A stretch of DNA of 11,174 nucleotides from the NCBI GenBank assembly GCA_018665505.1, contig JABJCS010000335.1:1-11174 (forward strand), given 5' to 3'. Shown in pieces: positions 1 to 7,391 of the stretch; the stretch's first letter is position 1, and every line of letters starts with the position of its first letter. The notes under the pieces were generated by a model that made no database searches, had not been told where the DNA came from, and was given only the letters and a program-made list of their open reading frames with translations. Source of the DNA: Alphaproteobacteria bacterium (GTDB lineage Bacteria > Pseudomonadota > Alphaproteobacteria > UBA8366). The translations under genes were made by a program, and so were the position numbers.

Positions 1-283
1 CCATGGATTGGCAGACGATGGCGCATTTCTCGATTCCCTCGGCGTCGAGGATGGCGAGAAAGTCGCTGTCGAATAGGCTGCGGTCGAAATCTTCCGGCGC
101 ACAAGTTGAGCGGCCGAAAATGCGGTGGTCGAAAACCACGACTTTATAACTTGCGGCGAATTTCGGAACCTGTTGCCACCAGCTGGCTGCGTTTCCGCCT
201 CGGCCGTGGGCGAACGCGACCACCGGGCCTTCACCGTGTACTTCGTAATAAATATCGGCGCCGTTGGTTGATACTGTCGGCAT
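1..283 (-). CDS. Alpha/beta hydrolase, N-terminal part (cut by window edge)
   Basis: The N-terminal 94 residues of an alpha/beta-hydrolase-fold enzyme are present; the gene runs leftward out of the window, so the acid and histidine of the catalytic triad cannot be seen. Visible signatures are a first beta strand reading IYYEVHGEGP, the oxyanion-hole segment AHGRGG (residues 25-30), a second strand ending VVVFDHRIFGRS (48-59, the usual D-x-R-G-x-G-x-S region) and the start of the nucleophile elbow, VCQSM, with the probable catalytic Ser at residue 93; the next codon begins with G, consistent with Gly. The ATG start at 283 has a perfect AGGAGG eight bases upstream. It lies 24 bp downstream of the nucleotidyltransferase-like gene on the same strand, so the two are probably co-transcribed. 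The substrate cannot be told from this fragment; esterase, haloperoxidase-like or carbon-carbon bond hydrolase are all possible. Family assignment is secure, function is not. Confidence 0.85.
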   Translation of the reverse strand, partial: MPTVSTNGADIYYEVHGEGPVVAFAHGRGGNAASWWQQVPKFAASYKVVVFDHRIFGRSTCAPEDFDRSLFDSDFLAILDAEGIEKCAIVCQSM

Positions 284-291
284 TGTTCAAT

Positions 292-297
292 CCTCCT
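292..297 (-). promoter_or_regulatory. Ribosome binding site of the alpha/beta hydrolase
   Basis: The minus strand reads AGGAGG here, a full match to the anti-Shine-Dalgarno core, with 8 nt to the ATG at 283. It fixes the start of the truncated hydrolase and lies in the 24-bp gap after the preceding gene, suggesting the hydrolase is translated efficiently on its own from a shared mRNA. Confidence 0.75.
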
Positions 298-307
298 CGT
301 CGGAACT

Positions 308-889
308 CTACCAAGGAAGGTAGGTGAGTTGCGGCCAAAATCTCCGCCATCTCTCTATCTTCGCCTCATAGCGATCTTGGGTCACCATTGCCTTATTCGG
401 GCGGACGATACCGTCAAACAAATCGTCGAGACCGAATGGAGCGACAATCGACAGGCCGTCCGAACGAGGATGAACCGCAATTGTGGTCGCGGTCGTCGGA
501 AAGTTACTGACGGCATGTTCAATCGATTGGAAGGGCGGGATGGTTTTCCCGAATTTACTCTCATACCAAAGATGGACACGCGCCTCGTTTTTCACATCAA
601 GCCGGACTGGGAGATCGGCAAATAAGGTTCGGGCTTGCTGTGCTTGATTCTCTTCCGCTTCGTCACTGAGGTCGTCAGTGTCGAAGTATATTAGGTCGAT
701 GTCGTCGATTCCGTGTTCGGCGGGAAATTCGAAGATTGCATTCCAAACACTCTGTGTCAGACATCCCGCGCACAGGTGCCAATTGGCTAGCGCCAGTTCA
801 TCCGCTTTTGCGAGAACAGTGTCGATCAACGGGTTTTGATAGAGAATCTTCCGAAAGCGTTCTTCCTGGGATAATCTTTTCTGGTCCAT
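308..889 (-). CDS. Nucleotidyltransferase-like protein (PF06042 / COG3575 type)
   Basis: This 193-residue protein belongs, by recall of its motif pattern, to the family annotated as 'nucleotidyltransferase family protein' (DUF925/NTP_transf_6). Positions from the ATG at 889: LCAGCLTQSVWN (39-50) matches the family's WxxAGxxxxxVWN block; GIDDIDLIYFD (60-70) carries the Asp cluster expected to bind metal in this fold; KNEARVHLWY (100-109), PPFQSIEHA (118-126) and APFGLDDLFD (150-159) are other family blocks; the end is rich in Trp and Arg. Length is normal. No substrate is known to me for the family. The start is uncertain: ATG at 889 has AGGTGG 8 nt upstream, while an in-frame GTG at 901 has GGAG 8 nt upstream; I prefer ATG. 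The gene leads a probable two-gene unit with the alpha/beta hydrolase and diverges from the HAD gene across about 60 bp. Confidence 0.85.
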   Translation of the reverse strand: MDQKRLSQEERFRKILYQNPLIDTVLAKADELALANWHLCAGCLTQSVWNAIFEFPAEHGIDDIDLIYFDTDDLSDEAEENQAQQARTLFADLPVRLDVKNEARVHLWYESKFGKTIPPFQSIEHAVSNFPTTATTIAVHPRSDGLSIVAPFGLDDLFDGIVRPNKAMVTQDRYEAKIERWRRFWPQLTYLPW

Positions 890-938
890 GTGCCTCGCCA
901 CCTATAGGACTCCAATTTCGAGAGATTAGCAGGCTCCC

Positions 939-943
939 AGAGG
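939..943 (+). promoter_or_regulatory. Ribosome binding site selecting a TTG start
   Basis: AGAGG lies 7 nt before the TTG at 951. It supports TTG as initiator of the HAD phosphatase, since no in-frame ATG precedes the catalytic DxD motif at residues 13-15. Confidence 0.6.
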
Positions 944-950
944 TAACGCA

Positions 951-1637
951 TTGATCGACAGCACCCCCCTGTACTTCGCCGTGTTTGATTGTGACGGTAC
1001 CTTGGTCGACAGCGCGCATTCCATCATTGAGGCCATGTCGATGGCATGGGCGGCGGAAGGCCTGGGTGCTCCGCCCTCAAGTCACAATGTACACTCTATT
1101 GTCGGGCTACAATTGGTGGAGGCCATCGGGAGATTGCACCCGGAAGGCGCACCGTCGGATCATGAGCGCTTGGCAGGGCACTATAAGGACGCATTCCTTA
1201 ACATCCGAAACCGACCCGATCATGACGAACCCCTCTATGAGGGAACGAGGGAAGTGATTGACGCTTTGGATAGCGCCGGCGTTCTGCTTGGCGTCGCTAC
1301 GGGGAAATCCCGACGCGGTTTGGAAGCGACGCTCGAAAGACATGGTTTGATTGACCGTTTTGTCTCGCTCAAGACATCTGATGATGGACCTGGCAAACCG
1401 AATCCCACAATTCTCTTAGACGCGATGCGAGAACTTGGTGTGGAGCCGGAGAATACAGTCATGATCGGCGATACCGTTTTCGACATTACGATGGCTGTGA
1501 ATGCCAAAGTGACCGCAATTGGTGTAGACTGGGGTTATCATGAGGTGAGTGAGCTGAAATCTGCAGGTGCCGAGACGATCCTGCAATCGTTTCACCAACT
1601 TGAGGGTAGCCTCCGTACAATTTGGGAAAAGCTGTAA
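951..1637 (+). CDS. HAD-superfamily (subfamily IA) phosphatase, phosphoglycolate-phosphatase-like
   Basis: A 228-residue soluble haloacid-dehalogenase-type phosphatase, expected to remove phosphate from a small metabolite through an aspartyl-phosphate intermediate with Mg2+. All four HAD motifs are intact: motif I FDCDGTLVDS with nucleophile Asp13 and acid/base Asp15; motif II Thr117 in VATGKS; motif III Lys149 in GPGKPNP; motif IV MIGDTVFD with Asp174 and Asp178. A helical cap of about 70 residues sits between motifs I and II (roughly 22-95), the C1-cap layout of subfamily IA, as in Gph-type phosphoglycolate phosphatases. The substrate cannot be assigned from sequence alone. Translation starts at TTG, supported by AGAGG 7 nt upstream. 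Its TAA stop shares one base with the ATG of the AsmA-family gene (TAATG), so the two are probably coupled. In my recollection a HAD gene of this type is often found near ATP12 in alphaproteobacteria, as here. Confidence 0.9.
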   Translation: MIDSTPLYFAVFDCDGTLVDSAHSIIEAMSMAWAAEGLGAPPSSHNVHSIVGLQLVEAIGRLHPEGAPSDHERLAGHYKDAFLNIRNRPDHDEPLYEGTREVIDALDSAGVLLGVATGKSRRGLEATLERHGLIDRFVSLKTSDDGPGKPNPTILLDAMRELGVEPENTVMIGDTVFDITMAVNAKVTAIGVDWGYHEVSELKSAGAETILQSFHQLEGSLRTIWEKL

Positions 1638-3712
1638 TGCGTTTGTCTACGATATTGAAAGCTCTCGCGGTTTTGATTGTTGCCGTCATTGTCGGTGCGA
1701 TCATCGTCGTCATGAATATCGATTTTAATCAGTACAAGGATTTGATTGCCGAGAAGGTCAAGGAGGCGACCGGTCGCACCCTTGTAATCGACGGCGATAT
1801 CAAACTCGAGCTATCCCTCTCGCCTTCTTTGGCGGTCGACGGCGTCAAATTTGAAAACGCGCCGTGGGGTTCCCGGCCACAAATGGCGACGGTTGACAAA
1901 TTTTCCGCGCAGGTGGCGTTGCTCCCGCTTCTCACCAAGACAGTGGAAGTCAATTATGTGCTGTTGAGCGGAGCGGATATTCTGATCGAGCGCGATGCAA
2001 AAGGCCGCGCCAATTTCGAATTTGAGAGCGCCGCACCCAAACCGACCACCGCACCTAAGGAGGGCGCCAAGAGCGCGCCAGCAGCAGCATCTGACGATTT
2101 ACCGATTCCGGTTGTCCGGAAGGTTTTGATCGAAAACGCAAAACTTACCTATATCGATGCGGCCTCCGGCCAAAAGCACGTCCTGCTGCTCGATAAGATA
2201 TCGCTCGCAGGGGACGGTCCGGGAGAGCCCGTTGATATGTCTTTCGCGATGACGGTGGATGGGCAGCCCATTTCCGGTGGCGGACAATTAGGTGCGTTGG
2301 GGGCACTGACCGACCCAGCGAAGGCATGGCCGCTGAAGCTTGATGTGGAAGCGGGTGGCGCCAAGGTCGCCATTGGCGGTAGCATTCAGGATGCCGTCGG
2401 TGTGAGTGGACTGGACCTGACACTTGCGGTGTCCGGCCAATCATTCGCAACGCTATCACAGCTGGCCGGTGCGCCGATTCCACCGATCGGCCCCTACTCG
2501 ATCTCCACAAAGGTGCGCGGCGGTTTGAGGACCGCGATAGAGTTAGCGGACATTGCGGTGAAGATTGGGAAAAGTGACATTGGCGGGCATTTGAAAGCTA
2601 AGCTCGGCGGGAAACGCCCGTCCGTCGATGTTGCGTTTAAGTCAACGTTGATCGATTTGGCCGATTTCCAACCCGCGGATGGCAAGAAATCAGTCGCTAA
2701 AGGTGGCGATAAGGCGGCGGATAAGTCGGCTGTCGAGAATAAATCGGCGAATGATGGCCGCGTGTTGCCAAATACGCCGTTGCCGGTCGATGCATTGAAG
2801 CTTGCCGACGCGAATATTCGACTGGCGGCGAAACGTGTTTTGGCGAACGGACCCGCGATTGAAAATATCGACGTGGCCATCTCGCTGAAAGGCGGAAACC
2901 TCCATGTTTCCCCACTAAAGGCGGAGATTGCGAAAGGGACGATCGACGGCCAAATCCGATTGGATGGCTCCCGGGCGACGCCTGCATTGGCGGTTACGAT
3001 GAAAGCGTTGAAGATCGACCTCGGCAAGCTGCTCACCGATGCGGACGTTACGGATCTGCTCGAAGGGGCGATAAATATTAACGTTAAACTGAACGGTAGT
3101 GGTAAGAGCGTACGCAGCTTGGCTTCTGGGCTCGATGGTCAGGTCAAAGCGGTGATGGGCGAGGGACGCGTGAAGACGACCGCACTGGATGCCTTTATCG
3201 GCGGGCCGACACAGGTCGTCGCCAAAAGGATAACCGGTGACAAGACGGAATATACCGTTCTGAACTGCGTCGTCTCGCAAACCGATATCAAGAAGGGCAT
3301 CGCAAATATATCCGCTGCGGTCATAGATACGGAATACGCGCGGATCGTTGGAAAAGGAAAAGTGAATCTCGGAACTGAGGAACTGAATGTCGTCGTCACG
3401 CCCGAGCCAAAATCCGCGACCTTGAATTTGGCGGTCGCGGTTAAGGTCGGGGGTACCTTGGGGGATCCGAGTTATGGGTTGGATGAATTTTCAGTTTTGC
3501 GAAAACTCGGTGGCGTCGTCCTCGGGGGCGGCTTTCCGCCAGCCCTTCTTTTGGGATTAGGTGAACTTGGGACCGATAGCGATAACCCGTGTCTCAAACC
3601 CGCAGCTTCTTCCGGTGGAAAACCCCCGTCGGCTCAGAAAGAATCTTCAGACCCGATAACGAAAGGGATCGAAGGTGCCGGTAGTCTTTTGAAGGGATTA
3701 TTCGGTAAGTGA
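1637..3712 (+). CDS. AsmA-family inner-membrane/periplasmic protein
   Basis: A 691-residue AsmA-family protein, thought from the wider family (AsmA, TamB, YhdP) to be a membrane-anchored, largely periplasmic protein influencing outer-membrane assembly or lipid traffic. One N-terminal transmembrane helix spans residues 7-26, followed by the family's signature start: NIDFNQYKDLIAEKVKEATG, then GDIKLELSLSPSLAVDGVKF and a conserved ENAPWG block. Two low-complexity linkers, Ala/Pro/Lys-rich at about 132-155 and Lys/Ala/Asp-rich at about 346-380, separate beta-rich segments. The AsmA_2-like C-terminal domain runs from roughly 385 to 640, with NVKLNGSGKSVRSLASGLDG as its hallmark. Only two cysteines occur (544 and 652). 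The C terminus is a short amphipathic stretch ending SLLKGLFGK. I chose ATG 1637, which overlaps the upstream stop as TAATG; an in-frame TTG at 1622 would add five residues. The gene overlaps ATP12 by 4 bp. Confidence 0.9.
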   Translation: MRLSTILKALAVLIVAVIVGAIIVVMNIDFNQYKDLIAEKVKEATGRTLVIDGDIKLELSLSPSLAVDGVKFENAPWGSRPQMATVDKFSAQVALLPLLTKTVEVNYVLLSGADILIERDAKGRANFEFESAAPKPTTAPKEGAKSAPAAASDDLPIPVVRKVLIENAKLTYIDAASGQKHVLLLDKISLAGDGPGEPVDMSFAMTVDGQPISGGGQLGALGALTDPAKAWPLKLDVEAGGAKVAIGGSIQDAVGVSGLDLTLAVSGQSFATLSQLAGAPIPPIGPYSISTKVRGGLRTAIELADIAVKIGKSDIGGHLKAKLGGKRPSVDVAFKSTLIDLADFQPADGKKSVAKGGDKAADKSAVENKSANDGRVLPNTPLPVDALKLADANIRLAAKRVLANGPAIENIDVAISLKGGNLHVSPLKAEIAKGTIDGQIRLDGSRATPALAVTMKALKIDLGKLLTDADVTDLLEGAININVKLNGSGKSVRSLASGLDGQVKAVMGEGRVKTTALDAFIGGPTQVVAKRITGDKTEYTVLNCVVSQTDIKKGIANISAAVIDTEYARIVGKGKVNLGTEELNVVVTPEPKSATLNLAVAVKVGGTLGDPSYGLDEFSVLRKLGGVVLGGGFPPALLLGLGELGTDSDNPCLKPAASSGGKPPSAQKESSDPITKGIEGAGSLLKGLFGK

Positions 3713-4425
3713 CGGGAAAGGCGCCGAAACGGTTTTATAAGAAGGTTGATGTCGAGGCATTAGCGGACGGGTTCGCGATTACGTTGGATGGTCGCCCGGT
3801 TCGCACGCCGATGAAATCGAAACTGCAACTTCCCTCGCACAGGCTCGCGAATGCGGTGGCGGAGGAATGGGACGCGCAGACCGAGACACTCGACCTGGCC
3901 TCAATGGCGCTGACCGGTTTCGCCAATACGGCGCTGGACCGTGTTCGTCCGCGCCACAAAGAGGTGGTTGATGAGATCGCCGGATATGCAGAGACCGACC
4001 TGCTATGTTACCGGGCGGCTGATCCGCCAGACTTGGTGGAGCGCCAGGAACGGGAATGGCAGCCGCATTTGGATTGGTTGGCGCGGACTCACGGTGCGCA
4101 GCTCGTCCCGACGGCGGGAATCGTTCACGTTAAACAGGATGCGGAGGCTCTTGCCACTATACGACACGTGATCGGCGTTCGGGATGATTTCACATTGACG
4201 GGCTTGCATGTACTGACGACGGGCACGGGCTCGTTTGTTCTTGGATTGGCGGTGGTGGATGGGGCTTTGGAAGCCTCCGCTGCGGTTTCAGCCGGATTGT
4301 TGGATGAGATTTACCAAGCCGAATTATGGGGCGAAGATACATTGTTTACCGAACGCCGCGAAGGATTAGCGCGTGAACTATTGGCGGCCGAGCGATTTAT
4401 CGGCTTGTTGTTGCCACAAGCATAG
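3709..4425 (+). CDS. ATP12-family F1-ATPase assembly chaperone
   Basis: A 238-residue ATP12 chaperone (PF07542). In mitochondria Atp12 binds the free F1 alpha subunit before assembly of the alpha/beta hexamer, and the alphaproteobacterial homologues are presumed to do likewise in the cytoplasm. Recognisable blocks are KRFYKKVDV at the N terminus, FAITLDGRPVRTPMKSKL (22-39), the invariant-looking EEWDAQ (52-57), the MALTGFANTALD stretch, the DLLCYRA block, RQEREWQPHLDW, TGTGSFVLGLAV and the C-terminal AELWGEDTLFTERR. Length is typical and nothing is missing. Translation starts at GTG, whose last two bases lie in the TGA stop of the AsmA-family gene (GTGA), so translational coupling is likely; only a weak AGGG lies upstream, at about 14 nt. 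No ATP synthase gene is in the window. Residues after the ATP12 domain are few, so it is not a fusion. Confidence 0.93.
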   Translation: MTGKAPKRFYKKVDVEALADGFAITLDGRPVRTPMKSKLQLPSHRLANAVAEEWDAQTETLDLASMALTGFANTALDRVRPRHKEVVDEIAGYAETDLLCYRAADPPDLVERQEREWQPHLDWLARTHGAQLVPTAGIVHVKQDAEALATIRHVIGVRDDFTLTGLHVLTTGTGSFVLGLAVVDGALEASAAVSAGLLDEIYQAELWGEDTLFTERREGLARELLAAERFIGLLLPQA

Positions 4426-4441
4426 GACATATCGCGAATGT

Positions 4442-4470
4442 TTGTTGCGGCGGATAGAGAACGCTAAAAT
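4442..4470 (+). promoter_or_regulatory. Possible sigma70-type promoter for pccB
   Basis: TTGTTG (4442-4447) and TAAAAT (4465-4470) are separated by exactly 17 bp. The -10 matches TATAAT at five of six bases and the -35 matches TTGACA at three of six. It lies in the only gap between the ATP12 gene and pccB and would give a leader of about 30 nt. Read by eye; readthrough from the upstream genes is the alternative. Confidence 0.35.
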
Positions 4471-4506
4471 CGCAACGGTAAACCGGCCGGAGGAGAAGCC
4501 TGGGAA

Positions 4507-6039
4507 ATGCAGGACATTATCGAAAAACTGGAAGAAAAGCGGGCGCAAGCCCGTCTCGGCGGAGGTCAACGCCGGATCGATGCTCAGCACGCTAAGGGGA
4601 AGCTGACCGCGCGTGAGCGAATCGAGGTATTTCTCGACGCCGGTTCTTTCGAAGAATGGGATATGTTCGTCGAGCATGATTGCCATGAGTTCGGGATGGC
4701 CGAGCAAAAGGTTCCGGGCGATGGCGTCATCACCGGGCACGGAACCGTCGACGGTAAGGAAGTCTTCGTCTTCAGCCAGGATTTTACCGTCTTTGGTGGC
4801 TCGCTCTCCGCGGCGCACGCGCGCAAGATCGTGAAGGTCATGGAACAGGCGATGAAGGTGGGGGTGCCGGTAATCGGTTTGAACGATTCTGGTGGTGCTC
4901 GCATTCAGGAAGGGGTCGCATCTCTTGGCGGTTATGCCGATGTCTTCCAACTGAATGTCATGGCGTCGGGGGTTATTCCCCAGATTTCGTTGATCATGGG
5001 GCCATGTGCGGGAGGTGCCGTGTATTCCCCCGCGATGACGGATTTCATCTTTATGGTGAAAGATTCCTCTTACATGTTTGTCACCGGTCCGGACGTCGTC
5101 AAAACGGTCACCCATGAGGAAGTAACCCAGGAAGAATTAGGGGGAGCGATTACCCATACAACGACATCGGGCGTTGCGGATCTGGCATTCGAAAACGATG
5201 TGGACGCGCTTCTACAGCTACGCCGTTTCATGGGCTTTCTGCCGTCGTCAAACCGGGAGATGCCACCTCGTCGGGAAACCCACGATCCAGAGGATCGGCC
5301 GGAACCCTCGCTGGATACGCTAGTGCCGGCTAATCCGAATAAGCCATATGACATGAAGGAGCTAATCGAGAAAATTGTCGACGAGGGTGAGTTTTTCGAG
5401 CTCCAGCCGGGTTATGCAGGGAACATTGTGATTGGCTTTGCCCGCATGTCCGGACGCCCGGTCGGCATTGTTGCCAACCAGCCGATGGTGTTGGCAGGGT
5501 GTCTTGATATCAATTCGGCGAAGAAAGCGGCCCGGTTCGTCCGTTTCTGCGATTGTTTCAATATTCCAATTGTCACCTTTGTCGACGTCCCCGGATTTCT
5601 GCCGGGCACGGACCAGGAATACAACGGCATTATCAAACACGGCGCGAAACTGTTGTTCGCCTATGCGGAGGCGACGGTGCCGAAGGTCACGGTCATCACC
5701 CGGAAGGCGTATGGCGGTGCTTATGACGTTATGAGTTCGAAGCATCTGCGCGGCGACGCGAACTATGCCTGGCCCACGGCCGAGATCGCGGTGATGGGCT
5801 CGAAGGGCGCGGTCGAGATTATCTTTCGTCAGGATATTGGTGACACCGAGAAGATCGAACAACGCACTCAGGAATATCAGGAGCGCTTCGCCAATCCATT
5901 CGTGGCGAGCTCACTCGGCTTTATCGACGATGTGATCATGCCTCGTAATACGCGGCGGCGGATATGCAGGGCTTTAAAACTGCTCGAGAAAAAGAAGTTG
6001 GAAAACCCTTGGAAGAAACATGCGAACATTCCGCTTTGA
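4507..6039 (+). CDS. pccB: Propionyl-CoA carboxylase beta subunit (carboxyltransferase)
   Basis: A 510-residue carboxyltransferase subunit that moves the carboxyl group from carboxybiotin on PccA to propionyl-CoA, forming (S)-methylmalonyl-CoA in the cytoplasm. It has the two crotonase-fold halves expected. In the N half, [13 protein letters not shown] (125-137) and [13 protein letters not shown] (164-176) form an oxyanion-hole/CoA-binding region. In the C half, [10 protein letters not shown] (362-371) and [19 protein letters not shown] (399-417) supply the second oxyanion hole and biotin site, followed by [20 protein letters not shown]. Asp407 in GGAYDVM corresponds to the specificity residue studied in Streptomyces PccB (Asp422), where Asp favours propionyl-CoA over acetyl-CoA. 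The length fits PccB (about 510) better than methylcrotonyl-CoA carboxylase (about 535). GGAGGAG lies 11 nt before the ATG, a rather long spacing. The partner gene pccA lies about 2.3 kb downstream on the same strand. Confidence 0.96.
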   Translation: MQDIIEKLEEKRAQARLGGGQRRIDAQHAKGKLTARERIEVFLDAGSFEEWDMFVEHDCHEFGMAEQKVPGDGVITGHGTVDGKEVFVFSQDFTVFGGSLSAAHARKIVKVMEQAMKVGVPVIGLNDSGGARIQEGVASLGGYADVFQLNVMASGVIPQISLIMGPCAGGAVYSPAMTDFIFMVKDSSYMFVTGPDVVKTVTHEEVTQEELGGAITHTTTSGVADLAFENDVDALLQLRRFMGFLPSSNREMPPRRETHDPEDRPEPSLDTLVPANPNKPYDMKELIEKIVDEGEFFELQPGYAGNIVIGFARMSGRPVGIVANQPMVLAGCLDINSAKKAARFVRFCDCFNIPIVTFVDVPGFLPGTDQEYNGIIKHGAKLLFAYAEATVPKVTVITRKAYGGAYDVMSSKHLRGDANYAWPTAEIAVMGSKGAVEIIFRQDIGDTEKIEQRTQEYQERFANPFVASSLGFIDDVIMPRNTRRRICRALKLLEKKKLENPWKKHANIPL

Positions 6040-6048
6040 GTACCGGGG

Positions 6049-6291
6049 ATGAATGGCAATGGAGGAAACCAAGACGATCCGAAACGGGCACATGCCCGCC
6101 GGCGTCTATTATGGTTCGGCGTCCATATTCTGATCTTCGTCGCGGTTATGGTTGTGCTGGTAGCCGTGAGTATTTCGATGAACACGCAGGAGCCATGGTT
6201 TGTCTTTCCATTGGTCGCTTGGGGCGCGCCGCTCGCGATCCATGCCGCCTTCGCGATGGGCCTGTTTGATTCTTTTTTGGGGCGCGATTGA
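6049..6291 (+). CDS. Small 2TM-domain membrane protein
   Basis: An 80-residue inner-membrane protein with a charged, Asn/Gly-rich N terminus (1-18) and two hydrophobic helices at about 20-42 and 50-71. The pattern matches the '2TM domain' family (PF13239 type): a His near the start of helix 1 (GVHILIF), a loop with polar residues, and a second helix reading EPWFVFPLVAWGAPLAIHAA, close to the family's W-x-x-x-P-x-x-x-W-G-x-x-x-x-x-H signature. Members are found alone or fused to regulatory domains such as histidine kinases or LytTR; no specific biochemical role is known to me. It starts 9 bp after the pccB stop and is probably in the same mRNA. The initiation site is poor: GGGG directly abuts the ATG instead of sitting 5-9 nt away, so low expression or coupling to pccB termination is likely. 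Arg/Lys residues before helix 1 suggest both ends face the cytoplasm. Confidence 0.75.
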   Translation: MNGNGGNQDDPKRAHARRRLLWFGVHILIFVAVMVVLVAVSISMNTQEPWFVFPLVAWGAPLAIHAAFAMGLFDSFLGRD

Positions 6292-6336
6292 ACCGCTGTC
6301 CCAACGTTAAATTCCAACCCTTGAGGTAAGACACCG

Positions 6337-7386
6337 ATGCCTGCCATTGAAATCGATCTTTATAGCGATACTCAGTCCAAACCGACGCCGGGAATGCGTA
6401 AAGCCATGGCGGAAGCGGAAGTCGGCGACGAACAGCAGGGCACGGACCCGACGGTCACGAAGCTATGCGAGATGACGGCGGAATTACTCGGCAAGGAAGA
6501 AGCGGTATTCCTGCCGTCAGGGACCATGTGCAATCAAATCTCCGTTGCTGTGCACTGCCGTCCGGGCGACGAGGTCATCGCCGATAAGACGGCGCATATC
6601 GTCAATACGGAAGGTGGCGGCCTAGCGGTATTTGCTGGGGCCATGTCGCGCGTCATCGACGGTCAAAAAGGTGTTTTTACGGCCGCGCAATTGGAAGGTG
6701 CGGTGCGCCGTGCCCGCCGCCACACGCCAAAACCCCGTATGGTCGTGGTTGAGCAGACGTCCAATAGCGCCGGTGGATCGGTTTGGCCGTTGCAAGCTGT
6801 GCGCGAAGTGGGTGCCGCCGCGCGCGAGAAGGGTTTGATCACGCATATGGATGGGGCGCGGTTGCTCAATGCCGTTGTTGCCACTGGTGTTTCGGCACGG
6901 GAATTCGCGGAGCCGTTCGACACTCTCTGGCTCGATCTCTCAAAAGGCCTCGGCTGCCCAATCGGCGCGGTCTTGGCAGGCGATAAGGATTTCATCGAGG
7001 AAGCTTGGCAATGGAAGCAGCGCATGGGCGGAGCCATGCGGCAGGCGGGTATCGTTGCTGCGGCGGGCGTGCATGCCTTGGAGCACCACGTCGAGCGGAT
7101 GGCGGAAGATCACGAGAATGCCCGCTATTTTGGAGAGTTACTTGGCAATACACCGGGTGTCACGGTCGAGGACGGAGTCGAAACCAATATGGTCTTCTTC
7201 AATGTCGAAGGTACAGGCCTGACGGCGGAAGAGTTCCGCGACAGATTGATTGAGGATGCCGGGATTCGCATCGGCGCAAATGACCTTTACCGTATGCGGG
7301 CGGTCACACATCTAGATATCAGCAGGGAGGGGATAGAGCGGGCGGCCACCGCGGTTCGCGATCTAGCCCGCTCCAACCGACTCTAA
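6337..7386 (+). CDS. Threonine-aldolase-family PLP-dependent enzyme
   Basis: A 349-residue fold-type I PLP enzyme of the beta-eliminating lyase/threonine aldolase family. The usual reaction is cleavage of L-threonine or L-allo-threonine to glycine and acetaldehyde. Signatures in order: LYSDTQSKPTPGM near the N terminus; GDEQQGTDPTV (30-40); LPSGTMCNQI (59-68), the PLP phosphate-binding turn; DKTAHIVNTEGGG with His87 positioned to stack on the cofactor; HMDGARLLNA (170-179), with Asp172 expected to bind the pyridine nitrogen; and LDLSKGLGCPIGAVLAG (199-215), with Lys203 as the Schiff-base lysine. The motif usually read ENTHN is EQTSN here (139-143), so a conserved active-site His is replaced by Ser; substrate range may differ from E. 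coli LtaE. The ATG has GAGGT 9 nt upstream. It follows the 2TM gene by 45 bp and converges on the lipoprotein gene with only 5 bp between stops. Confidence 0.9.
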   Translation: MPAIEIDLYSDTQSKPTPGMRKAMAEAEVGDEQQGTDPTVTKLCEMTAELLGKEEAVFLPSGTMCNQISVAVHCRPGDEVIADKTAHIVNTEGGGLAVFAGAMSRVIDGQKGVFTAAQLEGAVRRARRHTPKPRMVVVEQTSNSAGGSVWPLQAVREVGAAAREKGLITHMDGARLLNAVVATGVSAREFAEPFDTLWLDLSKGLGCPIGAVLAGDKDFIEEAWQWKQRMGGAMRQAGIVAAAGVHALEHHVERMAEDHENARYFGELLGNTPGVTVEDGVETNMVFFNVEGTGLTAEEFRDRLIEDAGIRIGANDLYRMRAVTHLDISREGIERAATAVRDLARSNRL

Positions 7387-7391
7387 CCCAC

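Noticed and set aside
2494..3036. Minus-strand open frame of 180 codons inside the AsmA-family gene
   Set aside because: It is antisense to clear AsmA sequence, and its Ser/Ala/Phe-rich product looks like a shadow translation.
4378..5115. Long minus-strand open frame (245 codons) opposite pccB
   Set aside because: It lies antisense to the strongly conserved PccB sequence, has no recognisable motif and is rich in Arg and His, as expected from antisense frames of GC-rich codons.
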